A stretch of DNA of 64,000 nt from Anaerolineae bacterium (GCA_003130845.1 QEXW01000075.1:1-64000); one strand, 5' to 3'. Shown: positions 36,767 through 45,344, counted from the first letter of the stretch. The notes: generated from the sequence alone by a model not told the origin. A program made the numbers and translations.

Positions 36767-38142
36767 GCCTGCACAACCCTCTTGATTTTGGCGCCGTTGG
36801 CGATGGCAAAACCGACGACACCGCCGCCCTGCAAGCCGCCATAGATACCTGCTCGGCCGGCGGTGGCGGGCGCGTGCTGCTCGCGGCGGGCAAGACCTTC
36901 CGCGCCGGGTCGCTGGTGATGAAATCAAACGTCGAACTGCATCTCGAAGCGGGCGCGGTGTTACAGGCCAGCCCGAACCCGGCCGATTACCCGCGCAAAC
37001 TGTATGCCGGGGCGCTGACCGGCGGCGCGGTGGACGAAACGCACCCCGGCGAAAGCCTCTTCATCACTGCCGAAGGCGCGGAAAACATCGCCTTCACCGG
37101 CCTGGGCGTGATTGATGGCGGCGGGCGTTTCTTCGTGCAGGAAGACCTGGGCTACATCTACAAGATGAAACCGCAGCGGCCTTTCACCTTCTGCCTGTTC
37201 GGCTGCCGCAACGTCACCTTCCGCGACCTGACCATCCGCGACGGCGCGCTGTGGACGGTGCGCCTTTCGGGCTGTGACGACATTCTGATTGACGGAATCC
37301 GCATCCTGAACGACCTGAAACTACCCAACAGTGACGGCATTGACTTGGACCGCTGCCGCAACGCGCGCCTCAGCAACTGCCACATCATCAGCGGCGATGA
37401 CTGCATTGTGCTGAAAACCTGCCAAGAAACGGCGGCTTGGGGTGATACCTGCGAGAACATCGTGGTCAGCAACTGCACCCTCATGTCCACCTCGATTGCC
37501 TTGTGCGTCGGCGTGGAATGCCGCGCCCCCATGCGCGACATTATCTTCGACTCGTGCGTCATCCGGGGCAGTCATCGCGGGGTGGCGGTGCGCCTGGGCG
37601 AAGGAAGTGACGTGGAAAATGTGATTTTCTCGAACATGGTCATCGAAACACGCCGCTTTCACCCGGCCTGGTGGGGCAGCGGCGAACCGATTTGCGTCAG
37701 CGCCGTCCCCTGGGACAGCGAGCGCGGCATCGGGCGGGTACGCAACATCCGCTTCGTCAATCTCCTATGCCGGGGCGAGACCGGAGTCTATCTCGAAGGC
37801 TGGACTCCCGACCGCGTGCAGGACATCTTGTTTGAGAACGTGCAAATCGAACTGGCGCGGCATTCCAAGTGGCCGGGCGCGCGCTACGACCGGCGTCCCT
37901 GCCCGGCGGATTGGGCAAACGACCTCGAAGCGGGCTTCCTGCTCCAACCAACCGATGGTTTCTGCCTACGCAACGCCCAAAACGTCACCCTGCGCAACTG
38001 CGCGGTACGCTGGGGCAAGAACCCTGCCCAAGAATACCGGCACGCTCTCTCCAGCCGGGGCGTGAGCGGCTTGGAACTGGAAAATTTCCGGGGTCAGGCG
38101 GCCTTCCCGGAGCAGTACCAGGCGATATTCACTCAGGACTAG
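36763..38142 (+). CDS. polygalacturonase-like glycoside hydrolase family 28
   Basis: This 459-residue right-handed beta-helix enzyme begins with the pectinase opening FGAVGDGKTDDTAALQAAID. Catalytic features are NSDGID (189-194), GDDC (211-214) with the paired aspartates, and H271 in GSHRGVAVR. It should hydrolyse alpha-1,4-galacturonan or rhamnogalacturonan. There is no signal peptide, so an exo-acting cytoplasmic enzyme on imported oligomers is likely. Its ATG overlaps the nucleoside hydrolase stop. Confidence 0.88.
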   Translation: MSLHNPLDFGAVGDGKTDDTAALQAAIDTCSAGGGGRVLLAAGKTFRAGSLVMKSNVELHLEAGAVLQASPNPADYPRKLYAGALTGGAVDETHPGESLFITAEGAENIAFTGLGVIDGGGRFFVQEDLGYIYKMKPQRPFTFCLFGCRNVTFRDLTIRDGALWTVRLSGCDDILIDGIRILNDLKLPNSDGIDLDRCRNARLSNCHIISGDDCIVLKTCQETAAWGDTCENIVVSNCTLMSTSIALCVGVECRAPMRDIIFDSCVIRGSHRGVAVRLGEGSDVENVIFSNMVIETRRFHPAWWGSGEPICVSAVPWDSERGIGRVRNIRFVNLLCRGETGVYLEGWTPDRVQDILFENVQIELARHSKWPGARYDRRPCPADWANDLEAGFLLQPTDGFCLRNAQNVTLRNCAVRWGKNPAQEYRHALSSRGVSGLELENFRGQAAFPEQYQAIFTQD

Positions 38143-38210
38143 AATACCCTAACCTGCTTTGCCCCGAAACCATCCACCTCGTTGCCTGATTCGTTAGCGG
38201 AGCATACCCG

Positions 38211-40412
38211 ATGAAAACCCCCTTTGACCTTGAACTGGCTTTTACCGAAACCTACCAGCGTTATCTGCGCGATGACCCTGCCCTGCGCGAAGCGCACTGC
38301 CTGTGGGTGCTTCTGCCACCGCTCTTTGACCCGCCCCAGCCCGGTGACCTGTTCGCGGGGCGAATGCATTACCCAGCGGTCGGATTCAGCCTGGAACTGG
38401 CCTCCGGCGGGCCGCTGTATTACTGCCACGCCGAGCGGATTCTCCCCCATCTCGATGCACTCCACCCCGAAGAACGCGCCCGCGTCCAGGCCATGCTCGA
38501 CTTTTGGAAACGAGAAGCCACCATCGAAGGCCACCTGCTCAGCCGCCTGCCGGAAGAAACCCGCCGCGCCACCTCCAATCACGTGGCCGAAATGGGCGGA
38601 CGCCTGGCCGGTACGCTGCTGGATTTTGAAAAACTCGTCCGCTTGGGCATTCCGGGCCTGCGCGCCGAACTCGCCAAAGCCCGCCGCGCCAACGGCGACT
38701 TGCCGCTCTACCGGGGCATGGACCTGGCGCTCGACCTGTTCGTGGAGATTATCCGCATGTACGCTGTGCAGACGGGCGGCGAAATGCGCCAGGTGCTGGA
38801 AAATATCGCCGTTCGCGCGCCGGAGACCTTCCGCGAGGCCGCGCAACTGGCCTGGCTGTACGCCCTCGTCTCCGGCACGGTCAACTACGGGCGCATGGAC
38901 GTGTACCTGGGCGATTTCTATGCCGCCGACCTCGACTCGGGGCGCCTCAGCGAAGCCGAAGCCCTGGCGCTCACCCAATCGCTCTGGCGGCTGATTGCCG
39001 CCCGCCAAACAGTCTTCAACGGGCGAGTTTACCTGGGTGGGCGCGAACGCCCCAACGAAGCCAACGCCGACCGTTTCGCGCTGGTCGCCATGGAAGCCAC
39101 GCGCACCGTCATCGAGGTCGAGCCGCAACTGACCCTGCGCTTTTACGAAGGCCAAAACCCGGCCCTGATGGAAAAAGCGCTGCAAGTCATCGGCGAGGGG
39201 CGCACCTTCCCCATGCTTTACAACGATGATGTGAACATCCCGGCGGTAGCAAATGCCTTTCGCGTGCCAACCGTAGAAGCCGAACACTACCTGCCCTACG
39301 GCTGCGGCGAATACGCCCTCGACCATCGCAGCGTCGGCTCACCCAACTGCTCGCTCAACCTGCTCAAAAATCTGGAAGTTGTGCTGCACAATGGGCGCGA
39401 TATGCAGACGGGAGAAGTGATCGGGTTTTCCTTCACCCCCAACCCGTCAAATTCCCCTCTCCCACAGGGGGAGGGGCTAGGGGTGAGGGGCGAAAGCGCG
39501 TTCCCCACGTTCGACTCCCTCTGGTCTGCCTACGCTCGTCAACTGGAATATTACATCGAAAAACTGGCCGAGCGTCACCGCCTGGAAGTGGACACCGAAG
39601 CCGAACAGGCCGCCTTCCTCTTTTGTTCCATGCTCTACGATGATTGCCTTGCGCGCGGCAAATCCCTGCTGGGCGGGGGCGCGCGTTACCGGGGCGGACT
39701 GATCGAAACCTATGGCATGGTCAACGCCGCTGACAGCCTGACCGCCATCAAACGCCTGGTCTATGACCGTAAACTGCTCTCCCTGGAAGAGTTGGTCGCC
39801 GCGCTGGACGCCGATTTCGAGGGCTATGAGCGTGAACGCCGCCTGATGTTGGCTTGCCCCAAATTCGGCAACGATGACCCCGAAGCCGATGAGATGCTCT
39901 GCCGCGTCTCTGACCATGTTGCGCTTGCTACCCTGCGCCAGGCGGAGCGCGTTGGGCTGGATTATTTCCTGATTGTCAACATCAACAACTACATGAACGT
40001 CACCCTGGGCGGGCAAACCATCGCCTCGGCGGAGGGGCGCCGGGCGGGCAAGCCGCTTGCCAACGGTAACACCCCCACCGCCGGCAATGACACCCAAGGC
40101 GTGACCGCCATGCTCAACTCGCTGGTAAAGGCCGACCCGTCCGTCCACGCCGGATACACCCAGAACATGAAATTCAGCAAATCCTTGTTCCGCGAGCAGT
40201 TACACAAAGTGCAGGCCCTGCTTCAAACCTACTTCCAGAACGGCGGCGCGCAGGCTATGATTACCGTCGTCGGGCGCGGCGACCTGGAAAACGCGCTCCG
40301 AGACCCCGCTTCGCATCGCAATCTCATCGTCCGGGTGGGCGGCTTCAGCGCGCGCTTTGTGGAACTGGCCCCGGAAATTCAGCAGGATTTGTTGATGCGG
40401 ACGCTGTATTAG
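38211..40412 (+). CDS. glycyl radical enzyme of the pyruvate formate-lyase superfamily, unassigned
   Basis: This 733-residue enzyme has the glycyl radical loop RVGGFSARF near the C-terminus (radical on G711) and the thiyl cysteine C365 in YGCGEYALDH, with E367 two residues later. The Cys-x-Glu spacing matches diol dehydratases and related eliminases, not pyruvate formate-lyase, which has Cys-Cys; but the usual GCVE is GCGE here. The substrate is unknown. Residues about 407-428 (SPLPQGEGLGVRGES) are encoded by a repeat element and look inserted. The activase gene starts directly after the stop. It is oxygen-sensitive by family, pointing to anaerobic fermentation of a sugar product. Confidence 0.85.
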   Translation: MKTPFDLELAFTETYQRYLRDDPALREAHCLWVLLPPLFDPPQPGDLFAGRMHYPAVGFSLELASGGPLYYCHAERILPHLDALHPEERARVQAMLDFWKREATIEGHLLSRLPEETRRATSNHVAEMGGRLAGTLLDFEKLVRLGIPGLRAELAKARRANGDLPLYRGMDLALDLFVEIIRMYAVQTGGEMRQVLENIAVRAPETFREAAQLAWLYALVSGTVNYGRMDVYLGDFYAADLDSGRLSEAEALALTQSLWRLIAARQTVFNGRVYLGGRERPNEANADRFALVAMEATRTVIEVEPQLTLRFYEGQNPALMEKALQVIGEGRTFPMLYNDDVNIPAVANAFRVPTVEAEHYLPYGCGEYALDHRSVGSPNCSLNLLKNLEVVLHNGRDMQTGEVIGFSFTPNPSNSPLPQGEGLGVRGESAFPTFDSLWSAYARQLEYYIEKLAERHRLEVDTEAEQAAFLFCSMLYDDCLARGKSLLGGGARYRGGLIETYGMVNAADSLTAIKRLVYDRKLLSLEELVAALDADFEGYERERRLMLACPKFGNDDPEADEMLCRVSDHVALATLRQAERVGLDYFLIVNINNYMNVTLGGQTIASAEGRRAGKPLANGNTPTAGNDTQGVTAMLNSLVKADPSVHAGYTQNMKFSKSLFREQLHKVQALLQTYFQNGGAQAMITVVGRGDLENALRDPASHRNLIVRVGGFSARFVELAPEIQQDLLMRTLY
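39429..39492. repeat. nested inverted repeat inside the glycyl radical enzyme gene
   Basis: Inner arms CCCCTCTCCC and GGGGGAGGGG (about 39454-39475) lie inside outer arms CTTCACCCCC and GGGGTGAGGGG. The translation reads SPLPQGEGLGVRGES, the familiar peptide of a widespread repeat type. It keeps the reading frame. Confidence 0.75.
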
Positions 40413-41336
40413 ATGATTTTCGACCTCCAGCGCACCTCCCTGCACGATGGCCCTGGCATTCGCACGGCAGTCTTCCTGAAAGGCTGTCCGCTGCGTTGTT
40501 TGTGGTGTCACAACCCCGAATCGCAATCGCGCGAGCGCGAGATTTCCTTCCGCCCCAAACTCTGCGCCTTGTGTGGGGAGTGCGTGCGCGTGTGCGAGCA
40601 GGGAGCGCATGAAATCTTGCCCTCTCCCTGCGCCCTTTCCCTGGGAGAGAGGGAACTTCACCGCTATCACCGCTCGCTCTGCCAGCAATGCGGTCGTTGC
40701 GTGGATGCGTGCCTATTCGACGCGCTCAAAGTGGCCGGGACGGAGATGAGCGCCGAGCAGGTGATGGCCGAAGTGCGCAAAGACCGCCGCTTTTACGAAT
40801 CCTCCGGCGGTGGGCTGACCATCACCGGCGGCGAACCCATGCTTCAGTTGGAATTCACCCTCGAACTGCTCAAAGCCACCCAAGCGGAGGGGATTCACAC
40901 CTGCCTGGAGACTTGCGGCTGGGCTAGCCAACGCGCCTACCAGAGCGTGCTTCCGTTTGTAGACCTGTTCCTGTTCGATTACAAAGCCACCGACCCCGTC
41001 ACGCACCGCCGCCTGACCGGCGTGGATAACGCCCTAATTCTTGCCAACCTGGATTTTCTCTACCAAAACGGCGCGTCCATCCTCTTGCGTTGCCCGCTCA
41101 TCCCCGGCGTCAACGACGACCCCGGCCACCTAGCTGGAATTGCGGCCCTCGCCCAAAAGTATCCCAACCTGGCGGGCATCGAACTTCTGCCCTATCACAA
41201 CATCGGCAATTCCAAATACGAGCGCTATGGCCTGGTCAATCCCCTGCCCGGGCTGGAAACCGCCAGTGAAACGGTCAAACAAGCCTGGCTGAGCGCGCTG
41301 CGCGGCCTGGGCTGCCAAAAAGCGCGCCTCGGATAA
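40413..41336 (+). CDS. glycyl radical enzyme activase (radical SAM)
   Basis: This 307-residue activase makes the glycyl radical on the enzyme encoded immediately upstream (no bases between). It has the radical SAM motif C25, C29, C32 (GCPLRCLWC) and the SAM-binding TITGGEPM. An inserted pair of ferredoxin clusters (C51, C54, C57, C61 and C90, C93, C96, C100) is usual for activases of dehydratase-type radical enzymes and absent from PflA, which supports a non-PFL reaction. The linker between the clusters (about 69-84, SPCALSLGEREL) is encoded by the same repeat family that sits inside the partner gene. Confidence 0.9.
   Translation: MIFDLQRTSLHDGPGIRTAVFLKGCPLRCLWCHNPESQSREREISFRPKLCALCGECVRVCEQGAHEILPSPCALSLGERELHRYHRSLCQQCGRCVDACLFDALKVAGTEMSAEQVMAEVRKDRRFYESSGGGLTITGGEPMLQLEFTLELLKATQAEGIHTCLETCGWASQRAYQSVLPFVDLFLFDYKATDPVTHRRLTGVDNALILANLDFLYQNGASILLRCPLIPGVNDDPGHLAGIAALAQKYPNLAGIELLPYHNIGNSKYERYGLVNPLPGLETASETVKQAWLSALRGLGCQKARLG
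40612..40662. repeat. nested repeat inside the activase gene
   Basis: CCCTCTCCC (40620-40628) faces GGGAGAGAGGG (about 40643-40653), the pattern of the copies at 10.5, 33.2 and 39.4 kb. It encodes the linker between the two ferredoxin motifs. Confidence 0.65.
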
Positions 41337-41348
41337 GGCAATTTTTGG

Positions 41349-41378
41349 TTGCATAGCAACCCGATTCTGTGCTTTAAT
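41349..41378 (+). promoter_or_regulatory. promoter of the hisS transcription unit
   Basis: -35 TTGCAT (41349-41354), 18-base spacer, extended -10 TGC plus TTTAAT (41373-41378). Confidence 0.5.
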
Positions 41379-41404
41379 TGGGCGACGAATAGGAGGCACG
41401 TTTC

Positions 41405-41605
41405 ATGTGGACTGAATATATCAATGCGGACAGCATCGTGCAGGTCACGCACATCTTGGCCCAAAAAGGCCGCGCCGGGGTCGAAACTGTCTTTGAAATC
41501 AGCCATATCCCCAGCCTGAATAGCCTCAGCCTAGATGAGACCGGTGGTCTTCGTCAAGTTATGGGTAAAGATGGCATATTCGGCTGGCTGGGGTTGGGGA
41601 GTTGA
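41405..41605 (+). pseudogene. 66-codon gene resembling an internally deleted molybdenum-hydroxylase FAD subunit
   Basis: The start has a strong AGGAGG site. The first 22 or so residues (MWTEYINADSIVQVTHILAQ) resemble the N-terminus of CoxM/XdhB-type FAD subunits, and ISHIPSLNSLSLDETGGLR resembles a later part of that domain. The FAD-binding GGTDL region expected between them is missing. I read it as a shrunken remnant, perhaps retained as a small protein or a leader cistron, three bases before hisS. It could also be an unrelated small protein; the match is from memory of the family, not a search. Confidence 0.5.
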
Positions 41606-41608
41606 CCT

Positions 41609-42892
41609 ATGGCCTCGAAATCTTTGATTCAATCTGTCAAAGGGACACGTGAGTTTTATCCCGAAGAAATGGCGCAGCGCAACTTCATCTACGAAAAGGC
41701 GCGGCAGGCCTCGCAGATGTTTGGCTATCAGGAATGGGATGCACCCTTTTTGGAGACAATCGAACTGTATGCTGCCAAATCGGGCGAGGAATTGGTCAAA
41801 GAGCAATCCTTCGTCTTTCCAGACCGGGGTGGTGACCTGATTACCCTGCGGCCAGAATTGACGCCCTCGCTCGCGCGTATGATTGCCCAAAAACAAAACG
41901 AATTGGCTTTTCCGGTGCGCTGGTGGTCCTTTGGCCCGTTTTGGCGCTATGAGCGCCCGCAGCGCGGACGCACACGCGAGTTTTTCCAGTGGAATGTGGA
42001 TATGCTGGGCGTTAACTCGCCTGAAGCCGATGCGGAACTGGTCGCAATCGCGGCTACCTTTTTGCGTTTGGTGGGGCTGACGCCACAGCAGGCTGCCATT
42101 TTTGTCAACAATCGCCGGCTCATGGATGCCCAGTTTGATGCTCTCGGCATTCCGCCCGAAAAACGATTGGATGTTTCCAATGCGGTAGACCGCCGCTCGA
42201 AAATGGAACCTGCCAAATGGGATGAATACGCTCTAGAACTTGGTCTATCCCCGTCGCAACTGACCGGTCTCAAACAGATTCTCGCCGATTATGATTTGTG
42301 GCAAAAATCCGATGAATTGGTGCGTCTCTTCCGTGCGCTCGAGGCGCTCGGTGTCAAAGACTATGTCCAGTTTGACCCGAATATTATGCGCGGCTTGCTC
42401 TACTACACCGGCACGGTCTTCGAGGCGTTCGATGTCTCTGGCTCGGTGCGGCGTGCCATTTTGGGTGGCGGCCGTTATGACAATCTCTTACGTGATGTGG
42501 GCGGTGACCCGCTTTCTGGCGTCGGCTTTGCCATGGGAGATGTGGTGGTGGGCATTTTGCTCAAAGAAAAAGGACTCATTCCGCCCTTTGTGCCGAGCCC
42601 GGCGCCGGTGCTGGTCACCGTTTTCGATGACTCCCTCTGGATGCAAAGTTATGCCTTGGCCGCCGAATTGCGTGCCGCTGGCATGAACGTTATCACATAC
42701 CCTGAGCCGGCAAAGTTGCCCAAACAGTTCAAGTTTGCAGACCGGATGGGTGTCAAAATTACTCTTGTCCTGGGTCCTGATGAAGCCTTGGCCGGAAAGG
42801 TAACCATTAAACATTTGGTAACAGCCACGCAAGAGACTGTCTCCCGTGCGCAAGTGGTTCAAGCGGTGCAGCGTCTTTTACACAGTACCTGA
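41609..42892 (+). CDS. hisS: histidyl-tRNA synthetase
   Basis: This 427-residue class II synthetase charges tRNA-His. It begins KGTREFYPEE, motif 2 is RYERPQRGRTREFFQWNVDMLG (split by position, near 110-135), the histidine loops are GLLYYTGTVFEAF and GGGRYDNL, and the C-terminal anticodon-binding domain (about 330-427) contains PVLVTVF. Length is normal. It shares a promoter with the short remnant gene upstream and ends in a strong terminator. Confidence 0.95.
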   Translation: MASKSLIQSVKGTREFYPEEMAQRNFIYEKARQASQMFGYQEWDAPFLETIELYAAKSGEELVKEQSFVFPDRGGDLITLRPELTPSLARMIAQKQNELAFPVRWWSFGPFWRYERPQRGRTREFFQWNVDMLGVNSPEADAELVAIAATFLRLVGLTPQQAAIFVNNRRLMDAQFDALGIPPEKRLDVSNAVDRRSKMEPAKWDEYALELGLSPSQLTGLKQILADYDLWQKSDELVRLFRALEALGVKDYVQFDPNIMRGLLYYTGTVFEAFDVSGSVRRAILGGGRYDNLLRDVGGDPLSGVGFAMGDVVVGILLKEKGLIPPFVPSPAPVLVTVFDDSLWMQSYALAAELRAAGMNVITYPEPAKLPKQFKFADRMGVKITLVLGPDEALAGKVTIKHLVTATQETVSRAQVVQAVQRLLHST

Positions 42893-42903
42893 AAATTCAA
42901 AAA

Positions 42904-42936
42904 GCCGCCCCTGCGGATGAAAGGGGTGGCTTTTTT
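42904..42936 (+). terminator. intrinsic terminator of hisS
   Basis: GCCGCCCCT (42904-42912) pairs with AGGGGTGGC (42922-42930) with one G-T pair, followed by six T. Confidence 0.85.
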
Positions 42937-42960
42937 ATCCAATTTCGGAGTAAAAGGTCA

Positions 42961-42990
42961 TAATATATCCGTGACGATGGTCACTTGTGA
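42961..42990. promoter_or_regulatory. -10 box and overlapping inverted repeats before the Rrf2 gene
   Basis: TAATAT (42961-42966) is followed at once by GTGAC-GATG-GTCAC (42971-42984) and the overlapping TCAC-TT-GTGA (42981-42990). The position over the probable start site suits autorepression by the Rrf2 protein. Confidence 0.4.
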
Positions 42991-43056
42991 AAAGGGTCAT
43001 CTTCCCTGAAAATATGGTATATCCAGGTGAAATTTACCTTTTTTGGAGAAGACACT

Positions 43057-43461
43057 ATGCAAATTACTCGCCAGGCCGATTACGCCATCCGTGCTGTTTT
43101 ATACGTTGCGAAGTTGGGGCCCAATCAACGTGCTGCGACCAGCCAGATTGCGCAAGAACAACATATTCCCCCCTCGTTCCTGGCGAAAATCATCTCGCAG
43201 CTTTCGATTGCTGGCTTGCTTCAAACCTCGCGTGGTGCGCGCGGAGGGGTCATGCTTGCCAAGCCAGCCGAGGAAATTACTCTGCTGGAAGTGGTAGAGG
43301 CAATTGATGGCCCGATTGCGCTGAATGAGTGTGTGAATGACCAGGGCGCTTGTACTTTTGGAGAAGAATGTCCATTGCGTCCCATCTGGTGCGAAGCACA
43401 GGAAGACCTGGTGAAACGGCTGAAAGCTACGAACTTTGCCCAATTTGCCAGTATGAACTGA
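43057..43461 (+). CDS. Rrf2-family transcriptional regulator
   Basis: This 134-residue DNA-binding protein has the Rrf2 winged helix (MQITRQADYAIRAVLYVA, then SFLAKIISQLSIAGLL) and the cluster cysteines C92, C99 and C105, plus C112. The cysteine spacing resembles IscR/NsrR, so it probably binds an iron-sulfur cluster and senses redox state, nitric oxide or cluster supply. The ATG at 43057 follows TTTGGAGAA. It is upstream of hutU and far from the suf operon at 59.7-64 kb, so its targets are open. Confidence 0.88.
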   Translation: MQITRQADYAIRAVLYVAKLGPNQRAATSQIAQEQHIPPSFLAKIISQLSIAGLLQTSRGARGGVMLAKPAEEITLLEVVEAIDGPIALNECVNDQGACTFGEECPLRPIWCEAQEDLVKRLKATNFAQFASMN

Positions 43462-43491
43462 CCGGTTTGTCTTGAGGGAGACACCGCCGAA

Positions 43492-43527
43492 CAATCACCC
43501 CCTGGCCGCGAGCACAGGGGGTGGTTG
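43492..43527 (+). terminator. terminator-like hairpin after the Rrf2 gene
   Basis: CAATCACCCCCT (43492-43503) pairs with AGGGGGTGGTTG (43516-43527) with one G-T pair. The T-rich stretch comes only about 13 bases later, so termination may be inefficient. Confidence 0.45.
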
Positions 43528-43578
43528 CTTAAAAGGCTATTCTTTTTTGAGTGACCAACATTGCTGATATTCCTGGCG

Positions 43579-43584
43579 TATAAT
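43579..43584 (+). promoter_or_regulatory. -10 box of hutU
   Basis: TATAAT matches the consensus and lies 54 bases before the hutU start. No convincing -35 is seen at normal spacing. Confidence 0.45.
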
Positions 43585-43637
43585 TGCACTGTTGGTGTTG
43601 TTCTATTCCCCACCACTATTCAAAAAGGAGAGATGGT

Positions 43638-45290
43638 ATGGCCGGTCCTCGCGTGGTTCGCGCACCGCGTGGTACACAACTGACTTGCAAGAACTGGCTC
43701 AGTGAAGCCGCTTATCGCATGATTCAGAATAACCTTGACCCGGAAGTGGCTGAGAAACCCGAAGATTTGGTCGTATATGGTGGGCGTGGGCAGGCGGCCC
43801 GTTCCTGGGAGGCGTTCGATGCAATTTTGGAGAGCCTGAAAAATTTGGAAGAAGACGAAACGCTGCTTGTGCAATCGGGCAAACCGGTGGTCATCTTCAA
43901 GACTCATGTTGACGCCCCGCGCGTTTTGATTGCCAATTCTAACTTGGTGCCACGTTGGGCCACGTGGGAACATTTTGATGAATTGGCACGCAAAGGACTC
44001 ATCATGTACGGTCAGATGACCGCCGGCTCGTGGATTTACATCGGCACGCAGGGCATTTTACAAGGAACGTATGAAACCTTTGGCGCTTTGGCCAAACAAA
44101 AAGGCTGGGGTTCGCTCAAAGGTAAGTTTTGTCTCACGGCTGGGCTAGGCGGCATGGGAGGGGCGCAGCCATTGGCAATTACCCTGAATGAAGGGGTGGG
44201 CCTTATAGTAGAAGTAGACCGCGAACGCGCTGAGCGCCGCCGTGCCATCGGCTATGTGGATCGGGTGGTGGACGACTTGGAAGAGGCGATGACGCTGGTG
44301 GAGGAGCATCGCTCAGCGCACAAGCCGATTTCCATCGGGTTGATTGGCAATGCTGCGGATGTTTATAGCGAGCTGGCAGCCAAGGGCGTTATTCCTGATG
44401 TCGTCACCGACCAGACCTCGGCGCACGAGGCGCTGATGTACATCCCCTCTGGCCTGACGGTGGAAGCCGCCAATCAACTACGGGTGAGTGACCCGGCGCA
44501 ATATAAGCAACGGGCGATGGCTTCGATGGCGCGTCATGTGCAAGCCATGCTTGAGTTTCAGCGCCGCGGGGCAGAAGTCTTTGACTACGGTAACAACATT
44601 CGTCAGCAGGCGTATGATTACGGTGTAAAAGATGCCTTTGAGTTCCCTGGTTTTGTTCCGGCGTATATCCGTCCGTTGTTTTGCCAGGGCAAAGGGCCGT
44701 TCCGCTGGGTGGCGCTTTCCGGCGATCCTGAAGATATTTACACGACCGACCAGGCGATTATGGACTTGTTCCCTGAAGATGAGCATTTGCGTCGCTGGCT
44801 TGTCATGGCGCGCGAGAAAGTGCCGTTCCAGGGATTACCAGCGCGTATTTGTTGGTTAGGCTATGGGGAACGTGTAAAGGCTGGGTTGAAATTCAACGAG
44901 CTTGTAGCAAGTGGCCGAGTGAAAGCCCCCATTGTCATTGGTCGTGACCATTTAGATAGTGGTTCGGTCGCTTCGCCCAATCGCGAAACCGAAGCAATGC
45001 AGGATGGTTCAGATGCGATTTCGGATTGGGCGATTCTCAACGCTCTGATTAATGCTGTCGGCGGCGCTACTTGGGTCTCTTTCCATCATGGTGGCGGGGT
45101 TGGCATGGGCTACTCGCAACACGCCGGACAAGTGATTGTGGCCGATGGCACACCTGCGGCAGCTCGTCGCCTAGAGCGGGTATTGACTACTGACCCTGGC
45201 ATGGGTGTTGTGCGACACGCTGACGCGGGCTATCAAATTGCCATCGAAACCGCCAAACGACACGGGCTCAAAATACCGATGCTGAAGTGA
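43638..45290 (+). CDS. hutU: urocanate hydratase
   Basis: This 550-residue cytoplasmic enzyme converts urocanate to 4-imidazolone-5-propionate with tightly bound NAD. Family blocks are clear: [70 protein letters not shown] and [15 protein letters not shown]. Length is normal. The ATG at 43638 follows AAGGAGAG. No histidine ammonia-lyase, imidazolonepropionase or formiminoglutamate gene lies nearby, so the rest of the pathway must be elsewhere. Confidence 0.95.
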   Translation: MAGPRVVRAPRGTQLTCKNWLSEAAYRMIQNNLDPEVAEKPEDLVVYGGRGQAARSWEAFDAILESLKNLEEDETLLVQSGKPVVIFKTHVDAPRVLIANSNLVPRWATWEHFDELARKGLIMYGQMTAGSWIYIGTQGILQGTYETFGALAKQKGWGSLKGKFCLTAGLGGMGGAQPLAITLNEGVGLIVEVDRERAERRRAIGYVDRVVDDLEEAMTLVEEHRSAHKPISIGLIGNAADVYSELAAKGVIPDVVTDQTSAHEALMYIPSGLTVEAANQLRVSDPAQYKQRAMASMARHVQAMLEFQRRGAEVFDYGNNIRQQAYDYGVKDAFEFPGFVPAYIRPLFCQGKGPFRWVALSGDPEDIYTTDQAIMDLFPEDEHLRRWLVMAREKVPFQGLPARICWLGYGERVKAGLKFNELVASGRVKAPIVIGRDHLDSGSVASPNRETEAMQDGSDAISDWAILNALINAVGGATWVSFHHGGGVGMGYSQHAGQVIVADGTPAAARRLERVLTTDPGMGVVRHADAGYQIAIETAKRHGLKIPMLK

Positions 45291-45302
45291 AACTTTCGTT
45301 TC

Positions 45303-45330
45303 GCCCGCAGACCTTCTGCGGGCGCAGTTT
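45303..45330 (+). terminator. hairpin after hutU
   Basis: GCCCGCAG (45303-45310) pairs perfectly with CTGCGGGC (45316-45323) around a five-base loop, followed by GCAGTTTT. It ends about 15 bases before the next start, so it may act as a partial terminator. Confidence 0.6.
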
Positions 45331-45344
45331 TGAAGGAGTGCAGG

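Noticed and set aside
38139-39326. Antisense frame of 395 codons over the glycyl radical enzyme
   Set aside because: The sense frame has the radical loop, the thiyl cysteine and the coupled activase; the antisense frame has no recognisable feature.
38211-40412. Calling the radical enzyme pyruvate formate-lyase (pflB)
   Set aside because: The adjacent Cys-Cys active site is absent, Cys-x-Glu is present, and the activase has extra ferredoxin clusters.
41405-41605. Histidine attenuator leader peptide before hisS
   Set aside because: The peptide has only two separated histidines and no alternative terminator between it and hisS.
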